Positions 1 to 7,003 of a stretch of DNA of 64,000 bases are shown here, one piece after another (positions within the stretch are counted from its first letter, which is position 1; every line of letters starts with the position of its first letter). Made by a program: the position numbers and the translations under genes. The stretch comes from Micromonospora sp. HK10 (GTDB lineage: Bacteria; Actinomycetota; Actinomycetes; Mycobacteriales; Micromonosporaceae), in assembly GCF_000982955.1 (NCBI RefSeq), contig NZ_KQ058870.1, positions 1-64,000 on the forward strand, given 5' to 3'. Below the pieces are notes generated by a model. The model made no database searches, had not been told where the DNA came from, and saw nothing but the letters and a program-made list of their open reading frames with translations.

Positions 1-60
1 GCGGGGCGGGGCGGGGCGGGGCAGGGCGGGGCGGGGCAGGGCAGGGCAGGGCAGGGCAGG
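1..60. repeat. Pentanucleotide tandem array (GCRGG)x12
   Basis: Twelve uninterrupted copies of GCGGG or GCAGG fill the left edge and stop two bases before the ndgR stop codon. The array probably continues beyond the window. It resembles the other private tandem arrays found after gene ends here. Confidence 0.9.
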
Positions 61-62
61 GG

Positions 63-761
63 TCAGAGGCCGGAGAGGCGTTGGCCGGCGCGGACGACGG
101 CCATGGCGTGCCGTTCACCGGGGCGGCGGCCGAGGCGTTCGATCGGGCCGGAGATGCTGATCGCGGCGATGACCCGGCCGGTACGGTCGCGGATCGGGGC
201 GGAGACGCTGGCCACACCGGCCTCCCGCTCGGCGACGCTCTGCGCCCAGCCGCGGCGGCGTACCTCGGCCAGGGTGCGTCCGGTGAACTTCGAGCGTGGC
301 AGCAGCGGCATGACCGCCTCCGGTGGCTCCCAGGCGAGCAGGATCTGTGCCGCGGAGCCGGCCGTCATGGGCAGCACCGAGCCGACCGGGACGGTGTCCC
401 GCAGGCCGCTGGCCCGCTCGGCGGCGGCCACGCAGATCCGTTCGTCCGCGCGGCGTAGGTAGAGCTGGGCGCTTTCCCCGGTGGCGTCGCGCAGCGCGGC
501 GAGCAGTGGCTCGGCCGCTGTCAGCAGCACGTCCGGCGCGGCGTTGGCCAGTTCGCCGAGCCGGGGGCCCGGCCGCCAGCGTCCCTGGGTGTCGCGTACC
601 AGCATTCGGTGGATCTCCAGTGCCTGTGCCAGCCGGTGCGCCGTTGCCCGGGGCAGCTTGGTGCGTTCAACGAGTTCGGCCAGGCTGGCGCCGTCGACAC
701 AGGCGGCCAGGATGACCACCGCCTTGTCGAGAACGCCGACACCGCTCATACTGTGTCCCAC
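63..761 (-). CDS. ndgR: IclR-family regulator, NdgR-like
   Basis: A 232-residue IclR-type regulator. The N-terminal winged helix-turn-helix lies at about residues 9-70 (LAELVERTKLPRATAHRLAQ) and the C-terminal IclR effector domain at about 75-225. It is divergent from leuC, separated by 37 bp, which is the arrangement of NdgR in Streptomyces; NdgR is known there to control leucine and other amino-acid genes including leuCD, so autoregulation and leuC control are inferred. The GTG start at 761 is chosen because TAAATT lies 7 nt upstream (769-774, minus strand), fitting a leaderless transcript. ATG at 749 is the alternative. Confidence 0.9.
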   Translation of the reverse strand: MGHSMSGVGVLDKAVVILAACVDGASLAELVERTKLPRATAHRLAQALEIHRMLVRDTQGRWRPGPRLGELANAAPDVLLTAAEPLLAALRDATGESAQLYLRRADERICVAAAERASGLRDTVPVGSVLPMTAGSAAQILLAWEPPEAVMPLLPRSKFTGRTLAEVRRRGWAQSVAEREAGVASVSAPIRDRTGRVIAAISISGPIERLGRRPGERHAMAVVRAGQRLSGL

Positions 762-798
762 AAGCCGAAATTTACCTCCCAGAATTTAGGATGTCCAG
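762..798. promoter_or_regulatory. Divergent ndgR/leuC promoter and operator
   Basis: This 37-bp gap is much more AT-rich than its surroundings. It holds a minus-strand -10 TAAATT (769-774) for ndgR and a plus-strand -10 TAGGAT (787-792) for leuC. The two AAATT/AATTT blocks form an imperfect palindrome between them, a likely NdgR site. Both hexamers sit 6-7 nt from a start codon. Confidence 0.7.
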
Positions 799-2241
799 AT
801 GGTGGGAGTCACTCAACCGAGGACCCTGGCCGAGAAGGTCTGGGACGCACACGTGGTCCGCTCCGTCGACGGCGAGCCGGACCTGCTCTTCATCGACCTG
901 CACCTGCTCCACGAGGTGACCAGCCCGCAGGCCTTCGACGGGCTGCGCCTGGCCGGCCGCCGGGTCCGCCGGACCGACCTGACGGTCGCGACCGAGGACC
1001 ACAACACCCCGACCGGGTACGACGACCCGGCCTTCCGTTCCCGCCGTGGCGACCTGCTCACCATCGCGGACCCGACCTCGCGTACCCAGATCGAGACGCT
1101 GCGCCGCAACTGCGCCGAGTTCGGCGTACGGCTGCACCCGCTGGGCGACGAGAACCAGGGCATCGTGCACGTCATCGGGCCGCAGCTGGGCCTCACCCAG
1201 CCCGGCATGACGATCGTCTGCGGCGACTCGCACACCGCCACCCACGGCGCCTTCGGCGCGCTCGCCTTCGGCATCGGCACCAGCGAGGTGGAGCACGTGC
1301 TGGCCACCCAGACCCTGCCGCAGGCCCGCCCGAAGACCATGGCGGTCAACGTCACCGGCCAGCTCGGCCCCGGCGTCACCGCCAAGGACCTGGTCCTCGC
1401 GCTGATCGCGCAGGTCGGCACCGGCGGCGGGCGCGGCCACATCGTGGAGTACCGGGGCGAGACCATCCGCAACCTCTCCATGGAGGGGCGGATGACCATC
1501 GCCAACATGTCCATCGAGTGGGGCGCCAAGGCCGGCATGATCGCGCCGGACGAGACCACGTTCGCGTACCTGAAGGGGCGGCCGAACGCCCCGCGGGGCG
1601 CCGACTGGGACGCGGCGCTGGAGTACTGGCGGACGCTGCCCACCGACGAGGGGGCCAGCTTCGACACCGAGGTGACCCTGGACGCGGGGCGGATCACCCC
1701 GTTCGTGACCTGGGGCACCAACCCCGGCCAGGGCGCGCCGCTGGGCGCGGCCGTGCCGGACCCGGAGGAGTTCCTCACCGAGCCGGAGCGGCTCGCCGCC
1801 CGCCGTGCCCTGGAGTACATGGACCTCACGCCCGGTACCCCGCTGCGCGACGTCGCCGTCGACGTGGTCTTCGTCGGCTCCTGCACCAACGGGCGGCTGG
1901 AGGACCTGCGCGCCGCGGCCGAGGTGCTGCGCGGGCACCAGGTCGCCGACGGCGTACGCATGCTGGTGGTGCCCGGCTCCGCCGCGGTGCGCGAGGCGGC
2001 CGAGGCCGAAGGGCTGGACAAGGTCTTCGCCGACGCCGGCGCCGAGTGGCGCTTCGCCGGCTGCTCCATGTGTCTGGGCATGAACCCCGACACCCTGAAG
2101 CCGGGCGAGCGCTCGGCCTCGACCTCCAACCGCAACTTCGAGGGCCGCCAGGGCCGGGGCGGGCGTACCCACCTGGTGTCCCCGCCGGTCGCCGCCGCCA
2201 CCGCCGTGGTCGGCCGGCTGGCCGCCCCCGCCGACCTGTAG
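799..2241 (+). CDS. leuC: 3-isopropylmalate dehydratase, large subunit
   Basis: LeuC, 480 residues, full length. With LeuD it isomerises 2-isopropylmalate to 3-isopropylmalate in leucine synthesis. The [4Fe-4S] ligands are visible as Cys362 (VGSCTNGR) and Cys422/Cys425 (CSMCLGMN). Near the N terminus it has the family motifs TEDHNTP and GDSHTATHGAFG. The ATG at 799 is 6 nt after TAGGAT, so the mRNA is probably leaderless; GTG at 802 is an in-frame alternative. leuD follows 15 bp downstream in the same operon. It ends with TAG. Confidence 0.98.
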   Translation: MVGVTQPRTLAEKVWDAHVVRSVDGEPDLLFIDLHLLHEVTSPQAFDGLRLAGRRVRRTDLTVATEDHNTPTGYDDPAFRSRRGDLLTIADPTSRTQIETLRRNCAEFGVRLHPLGDENQGIVHVIGPQLGLTQPGMTIVCGDSHTATHGAFGALAFGIGTSEVEHVLATQTLPQARPKTMAVNVTGQLGPGVTAKDLVLALIAQVGTGGGRGHIVEYRGETIRNLSMEGRMTIANMSIEWGAKAGMIAPDETTFAYLKGRPNAPRGADWDAALEYWRTLPTDEGASFDTEVTLDAGRITPFVTWGTNPGQGAPLGAAVPDPEEFLTEPERLAARRALEYMDLTPGTPLRDVAVDVVFVGSCTNGRLEDLRAAAEVLRGHQVADGVRMLVVPGSAAVREAAEAEGLDKVFADAGAEWRFAGCSMCLGMNPDTLKPGERSASTSNRNFEGRQGRGGRTHLVSPPVAAATAVVGRLAAPADL

Positions 2242-2256
2242 AAGGGCTGCCGAGAG

Positions 2257-2844
2257 ATGGACAAGTTCACCACCCACACCGGCACCGCCGTGCCGCTGCG
2301 CCGGTCCAACGTGGATACCGACCAGATCATCCCCGCCGTGTACCTCAAGCGGGTGACCCGGACCGGTTTTGCCGACGGGCTGTTCAACGCGTGGCGGGAG
2401 GACTCGTCATTCGTCCTCAACGATCCCGCTTATTCGGGATCGTCGATTCTCATCGCCGGCCCCGAGTTCGGTACCGGCTCCTCTCGGGAGCATGCCGTCT
2501 GGGCGTTGCGGGACTGGGGCTTCCGCGCCGTGATCGCCCCGCGCTTCGGCGACATCTTCCGCGGCAACGCGCTCAAGGAAGGTCTGCTTCCGGTCGAGCT
2601 GGAATTGAAAGCCGTGGAGGAACTCTGGGATCTGGTGGAATCCGAGCCGACCACTCCGATCACGGTCGACCTCACCGCCCGGGAGGTCCACGCCGGGGAC
2701 GGCACCTGGGCCTTCCCGCTGGACGACCACAGCCGCTGGCGGCTGATGGAGGGCTTGGATGACATTGGACTCACCCTCCGGCACGAGGCCCAGATCAGTG
2801 CCTTCGAGGCGTCCCGACCGCCGTTCCTGCCGTCGGTAGCCTGA
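2257..2844 (+). CDS. leuD: 3-isopropylmalate dehydratase, small subunit
   Basis: LeuD, 195 residues, the swivelling subunit that forms the active heterodimer with LeuC. The substrate-loop motif GPEFGTGSSREHAVWAL is intact. It lies 15 bp after leuC, with the purine-rich AAGGGCTGCCGAGAG before its ATG. Codons from about 2395 to 2650 use A/T third positions more than neighbouring genes and include a perfect 8-bp hairpin at 2421-2442 (CGATCCCG / CGGGATCG). Confidence 0.97.
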   Translation: MDKFTTHTGTAVPLRRSNVDTDQIIPAVYLKRVTRTGFADGLFNAWREDSSFVLNDPAYSGSSILIAGPEFGTGSSREHAVWALRDWGFRAVIAPRFGDIFRGNALKEGLLPVELELKAVEELWDLVESEPTTPITVDLTAREVHAGDGTWAFPLDDHSRWRLMEGLDDIGLTLRHEAQISAFEASRPPFLPSVA

Positions 2845-2860
2845 CCGCAGATGGCTTTTC

Positions 2861-2887
2861 GCCCCCACCGGCCGGGCCGGTGGGGGC
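2861..2887 (+). terminator. leuCD terminator hairpin
   Basis: A perfect 12-bp GC-rich stem (2861-2872 with 2876-2887) closed by a 3-nt loop, just after leuD. There is no downstream T-run, as is common in actinobacterial terminators. Confidence 0.8.
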
Positions 2888-2926
2888 GAATCCGTTACGA
2901 CACAAGGGCTTTTTTCCACCGAATGT

Positions 2927-2955
2927 TTGTGTCCAGGCAGCACAGGGCATACCGT
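2927..2955 (+). promoter_or_regulatory. hup promoter
   Basis: A -35-like TTGTGT (2927-2932) is separated by 17 bp from a -10-like TACCGT (2950-2955). The predicted transcription start near 2962 gives a leader of about 43 nt with a strong GGGAGGA Shine-Dalgarno sequence before the GTG at 3005. Confidence 0.55.
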
Positions 2956-3004
2956 GCGCGCAGAATGGCTCGCGTCGAGTCAGTTGCACATTCGGGAGGA
3001 AGTC

Positions 3005-3640
3005 GTGAACAAGGCCGAGCTCATCGAGGCGCTCGCCGTTCGCCTGGGGGACCGGAAGACGGCGACGGCCGCGCTCGACGCGGTCCTCGCCGAGGTCCAG
3101 GCGGCGGTCACCAAGGGCGACAAGGTGGCGATCACCGGTTTCGGAGCGTTCGAAAAGCGCGTCCGGGGCGCTCGAACAGCGCGCAACCCACGGACCGGCG
3201 AGGCGGTGAAGGTCAAGAAGACCTCCGTCCCGACGTTCCGCCCGGGCGCGGGCTTCAAGGAGATGGTGGCCAGCGGCAAGGTGCCGAAGGCCACGGCCGC
3301 CGCCAAGAAGACCACCACGGCCGCGGCCAAGACCACCGGCGCGAAGGCGACCGGTGCCAAGGCGACCGCCGCGAAGAAGACCACCGCGGCCGGCGCCGCC
3401 AAGAAGACCGCGGCCGCCAAGAGCACCACGGCGAAGAAGACCACCGCGACCAAGAAGGCGGCCCCGGCCAAGAAGACCGCGGCCGCCAAGAGCACCACGG
3501 CGAAGAAGACCACCGCCGCCAAGAGGGCGCCCGCCAAGAAGACGGCGGCCGCCAAGAGCACCACCGCGAAGAAGACCACCGCCGCGAAGAAGGCGCCCGC
3601 GAAGAAGGCGCCGGCCAAGAAGGCCGCCACCCGGCGCTGA
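3005..3640 (+). CDS. hup: HU nucleoid protein with Lys/Ala-rich tail
   Basis: A histone-like protein of 211 residues. Residues 1-90 are a standard HU/IHF fold with the DNA-binding arm motif RNPRTGE. The remaining ~120 residues are repeats of the AAKKTTAAK type, like the histone-H1-like tail of mycobacterial HupB. It should compact DNA as a dimer, the tail adding non-specific binding. The GTG at 3005 is preferred because GGGAGGA precedes it by 4 nt and homologues begin MNKAELIEAL; an upstream in-frame extension from 2927 overlaps the promoter. Its place after leuCD matches mycobacteria. Confidence 0.96.
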   Translation: MNKAELIEALAVRLGDRKTATAALDAVLAEVQAAVTKGDKVAITGFGAFEKRVRGARTARNPRTGEAVKVKKTSVPTFRPGAGFKEMVASGKVPKATAAAKKTTTAAAKTTGAKATGAKATAAKKTTAAGAAKKTAAAKSTTAKKTTATKKAAPAKKTAAAKSTTAKKTTAAKRAPAKKTAAAKSTTAKKTTAAKKAPAKKAPAKKAATRR

Positions 3641-3654
3641 CCGCACCGGCCTGA

Positions 3655-3685
3655 GGGCGCCCGCCGTTCACGGCGGGCGCCCTTT
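3655..3685 (+). terminator. hup terminator
   Basis: A perfect 12-bp stem (GGGCGCCCGCCG with its complement), TTCA loop and a short T-run, 14 bp after the hup stop codon. Confidence 0.9.
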
Positions 3686-3758
3686 CGCGTGTACGCCGGG
3701 CGTTGACCGGTGTGCCGGGCGGCGGACACAATCCTCGTGCCGAACACCCCCGCCGGTC

Positions 3759-5843
3759 ATGAGCAGAAGGGCGCCCGTGCGCCACCGTCATCTCCCCACC
3801 GCCGCGCTGGCCCTGGGCGTCGCCGTCCTGCTGGATGTGCTGCGGGTGTGGCTGCCGTCGATCATCACCATCTTCGGCCAGGCCGCCGCGACCCCCGCCG
3901 AACTCCTGGGTGCCTTCGCCCTGGGCTGGTTCGTGCTCGCCCTCGCCGCGCCCGTCCTGGTCCGCCGGCTCGGCTCCCGCCCGGTGGGCCTGGCCGCCGC
4001 CGGCGTACTGGCCGCCACCCGACTCGCCCTGACCGCCGCCCCGGGCGGCCGGCTCCAGCTCTGGCTGGCCTGTGCGGGCCTGCTCGCCGGCCTGGTCTGG
4101 CTCGCCGCCACCGCCGCGACGGCCGTCCGGCCGGTGCCGGGCCTGGCGTTCGGCCTGGGTGGAGCGGCGGTCGGCCACGCCCTGCTCGGCACCGAGGACC
4201 TGGTCTGGCGCGGGGGCCCGCTCGGGTGGACGGTGAGCGTGCTGCTGGTCGGCGCCTTCCTCGCCGCGCAGGGAGCCCTCTGGTCGACCGGTGGCGGCGG
4301 CAGCCGGTCCGGGTCGGCCGGGTCAGCCGGGCGGCTGGCCTGGCCGTTGCTCGGTCCGGTGCTGTTGCTGGCCGGTCAGGTGGCGTTGGCGCCGGCGGTC
4401 TGGAGCGCGGCGGTCTCCTACCGGCACGGATCGGCGGAGCTGGCCGGGCTCGGCCTGCCCCCCGCCCGGCTCGCGCCGCTGCCGGAGCTGGCGATCGGGC
4501 TGTTCCTGCTGGCGGTGGTCGTCCGTCCGCCCCGGCCGGTGGCCCGCCTGCTCTGGCCGGCGGCGCTGGTGGCCGGCGCCGGGCTCTTCGCCACCGACCG
4601 CCCCGACTGGCTCGCCGCGGCGGTCCTGCTCACCGCGGCCGGCCTCGGCGGCTGCCTCGCCCTCGTCGACACCGTCGCCGACGGCGGACCAGCGCCGTCC
4701 GGTCCCGGGAACGGCACCGCACCGGAACCCTCGACCACCGGCCCGGCCGACGGCCGAGCACCGGCACCGACAGCGTTGGCCTCGGCGGCGTCAGCGTCGG
4801 CCGTGTCGGCAACGACGGTGCCCACAACGGCTGCGCTGGCACCGACCGTGGCTGCGGCGCGGGGTGGGCGGCGCGGGTTCGCCGTGGTAGGCGGGATGCT
4901 GGGCTTCGCGGTCGGCGCCGTGGGCTACTACGCCGCCTACGACCTCGGGTACCCGAACGGTTGGGTGCCGGTGCTGGCGGCGCTCGCGGTCGCCGCCGTG
5001 GCGGTGGCCGCACCGCCGCCCGTCCCGAGCCCGGCGGCGCGGCCATCGGCACCGGTGGGGACGGCCATCGTGGCGATGCTGCTGACCGCCGTCGGGGGCG
5101 GCCTCCACCGGCCGGCGCCGGCCCCGCAGCCGCCCGCGACTCCACCGCCGGCGGTACGGGTCGTCGCGTACAACATCCGGATGGGGTTCGGGCTGGACGG
5201 GCGGCTCGACCTCGACGAGGTGGCCCGGGTGGCCCGGGACAACCGCCCGGACGTGGTGCTGCTGAGCGAGGTGGACCGCGGCTGGCTGCTCAACGGCGGC
5301 CACGACACGCTCGCCCTGCTGGCCAACCGGCTGCGGATGCCGTACGTGTTCGCGCCCGCCGCCGATCCGCTGTGGGGCGACGCGGTGTTGAGCCGCTTCC
5401 CGGTGCGATCCGGCCGCAGTCACCCGCTGCCCGCGCACGGCGCGCCGACCGGGGCGCAGGCCCTCGGCGTCACCCTCGACCTGGGCGGCCGGGAACTGGC
5501 GGTGGTCGCCACCCACCTGCAACCGCCGCCCGGGCAGGGGCCGGTGGCCCAGGCCCGCGAGGTGGCCGCCTTCGCCAGCGGCTACGCGGCCGGCCGCCCG
5601 CTGGTGCTCGCCGGCGACCTGAACACCGAGCCGGGCGAGCCGGCGTTCGCCGCGTTCACGGCGGCCGGCCTGGTGGACGCCCTTGCCGCGGCCCGCCCGC
5701 TGCCGACCAGCCCGGCCGACGATCCGCGCGGGCAGATCGACCACGTCTTCGTCACCCCCGGCTTCACCGCCGGCGCGGTGGCGGCGCCGCGCACCACGGC
5801 CAGCGACCACCTTCCGGTCGCGGTGACCCTGACGCTGCCCTGA
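3759..5843 (+). CDS. Membrane protein with C-terminal endonuclease/exonuclease/phosphatase domain
   Basis: About 694 residues. Residues 1-430 hold many hydrophobic segments (roughly ten membrane spans) interrupted near 320-385 by an Ala/Pro/Thr-rich linker. Residues about 466-694 are an EEP-superfamily domain with motifs VVAYNIRMGFG, VVLLSEVDRG, LAGDLNTEPGEP, IDHVFV and ASDHLPV, so metal and catalytic residues look intact. The family cleaves phosphodiesters in DNA, RNA or lipids; the membrane anchor favours a lipid or cell-surface substrate, but that is inference. ATG at 3759 is chosen; GTG at 3777 also fits. It is monocistronic, after the hup terminator. Confidence 0.85.
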   Translation: MSRRAPVRHRHLPTAALALGVAVLLDVLRVWLPSIITIFGQAAATPAELLGAFALGWFVLALAAPVLVRRLGSRPVGLAAAGVLAATRLALTAAPGGRLQLWLACAGLLAGLVWLAATAATAVRPVPGLAFGLGGAAVGHALLGTEDLVWRGGPLGWTVSVLLVGAFLAAQGALWSTGGGGSRSGSAGSAGRLAWPLLGPVLLLAGQVALAPAVWSAAVSYRHGSAELAGLGLPPARLAPLPELAIGLFLLAVVVRPPRPVARLLWPAALVAGAGLFATDRPDWLAAAVLLTAAGLGGCLALVDTVADGGPAPSGPGNGTAPEPSTTGPADGRAPAPTALASAASASAVSATTVPTTAALAPTVAAARGGRRGFAVVGGMLGFAVGAVGYYAAYDLGYPNGWVPVLAALAVAAVAVAAPPPVPSPAARPSAPVGTAIVAMLLTAVGGGLHRPAPAPQPPATPPPAVRVVAYNIRMGFGLDGRLDLDEVARVARDNRPDVVLLSEVDRGWLLNGGHDTLALLANRLRMPYVFAPAADPLWGDAVLSRFPVRSGRSHPLPAHGAPTGAQALGVTLDLGGRELAVVATHLQPPPGQGPVAQAREVAAFASGYAAGRPLVLAGDLNTEPGEPAFAAFTAAGLVDALAAARPLPTSPADDPRGQIDHVFVTPGFTAGAVAAPRTTASDHLPVAVTLTLP

Positions 5844-5906
5844 CCGGCCGCGCTGCCGGAGGTGGACCTCCCGCCCGGGGGGACCGGCGCGTGCCGCCCG
5901 CCCTGA

Positions 5907-5991
5907 GGCCGTCGGTGCCGCCCGGCCGTCGGTGCCGCCCGGCCGCCGCTGCCGCCTGACCGTTGGTGCCGCCCGGCCGTCGGCGCCGGTG
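5907..5991. repeat. 17-bp tandem repeat, five copies
   Basis: Two exact copies of GGCCGTCGGTGCCGCCC (5907-5940) are followed by three degenerate ones. The array lies between convergent genes (EEP protein and mutT1). No other element was seen in 5844-6082. Confidence 0.85.
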
Positions 5992-6082
5992 GGCTCCGTG
6001 GGCTTCGACGACACCGAGGTGGGCCGGCACCAGGGCCGGCTGCCCGTCCGGGTCGCCGACACGGTGGTGCGGCGGGTCCCGC

Positions 6083-6964
6083 TCAGAGCCGGTCGGCGCC
6101 GGCGAGGCGGTCGCCGGTGAAGGCGAGCAGCCAGCCGCCGCCCTTCGGGGTGGTGAAGTCGTCGGCCCGCCCGGTCAGCCGTTCCAGCATGCCCGGGATC
6201 ACCTTGCCCTGGCTGCATACCGCCACCGGGTCGCCGGCGACGGCCAGGGCGGTGAGCCGGGCCGCCCCGGCCAGCGCGCACTCGTCCGGTGACTGGCCCG
6301 GCCCCGGCTCGTCCAGGTCGCCGCTCACCTCGATCGGCAGGTCCAGCAGGGCGGCGGCCGGGTCGAGGGTCTGCACGCAGCGGCGGGCCGAGACGGAGAG
6401 CAGGCGTACCGGGCGGACCAGGGCCACCAGGCCGGCCAGTGCCTGCGCCTGCGCCCAGCCTTCGGCGTCCAGCGGCCGGCCGTGATCCGGGCCGGTCCAG
6501 GTGCCGCGCCGGCCGGCGTGCGCGTGCCGGACCAGCAGGACGGTGTTGGTCACCGGCGGCAGCGCCGCGAACGCGGCGATCACCTCGGTGTCGTGCGGGT
6601 AGCTGACCAGGCGTATCGCGTCGTCGACGGGCAGCCAACGGACGTCGTCCACCTCGGTGTCCGGCTGGAAGCCGCCGTCGGCCGCGGCCCGCATCGACCA
6701 GTAGTCGACCGCCTTGGCCCGCCCTTCGCTGCGGTAGCGGACCGTGGGCAGGCGCAGCTGCGGCACCGCCCGTACGTCGGCTTCCTCGGCGACCTCCCGG
6801 ACGGCGGCCCGCAGCGGGTGCTCGCCCGCGTCCAGCTTGCCCTTCGGCAGCGACCAGTCGCCGTACCGGGGGCGGTGCACGAGGCAGATGTCGACGCCGG
6901 CCGCGCCGGGGCGCCAGACGACCCCGCCCGCCGCCCGGATCCGTACCGGCTCGTCCTGCGTCAT
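6083..6964 (-). CDS. mutT1: Nudix hydrolase with histidine phosphatase domain, MutT1-like
   Basis: A two-domain protein of 293 residues. The N-terminal Nudix domain carries a Nudix box (GKLDAGE...REVAEEAD, the usual final Gly replaced by Asp). The C-terminal domain is a histidine phosphatase with LLVRHAHAG. Mycobacterial MutT1 has the same fusion and degrades 8-oxo-GTP/dGTP to monophosphates and diadenosine polyphosphates; that role is inferred by homology and by the shared hup-mutT1-ppk neighbourhood. ATG at 6964 is chosen because TACGGT (6971-6976, minus strand) lies 6 nt upstream, suggesting a leaderless mRNA. An upstream start at 6994 exists but reads through the promoter. Confidence 0.92.
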   Translation of the reverse strand: MTQDEPVRIRAAGGVVWRPGAAGVDICLVHRPRYGDWSLPKGKLDAGEHPLRAAVREVAEEADVRAVPQLRLPTVRYRSEGRAKAVDYWSMRAAADGGFQPDTEVDDVRWLPVDDAIRLVSYPHDTEVIAAFAALPPVTNTVLLVRHAHAGRRGTWTGPDHGRPLDAEGWAQAQALAGLVALVRPVRLLSVSARRCVQTLDPAAALLDLPIEVSGDLDEPGPGQSPDECALAGAARLTALAVAGDPVAVCSQGKVIPGMLERLTGRADDFTTPKGGGWLLAFTGDRLAGADRL

Positions 6965-7003
6965 CCGCTCACCGTAAGCCCGCCCGGCGCGCACCGGGGC
7001 CGC

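Noticed and set aside
2980..3747. Minus-strand frame across hup
   Set aside because: Complement of Lys/Ala codons gives a repetitive Phe/Leu/Ala/Val translation that mimics a membrane protein.
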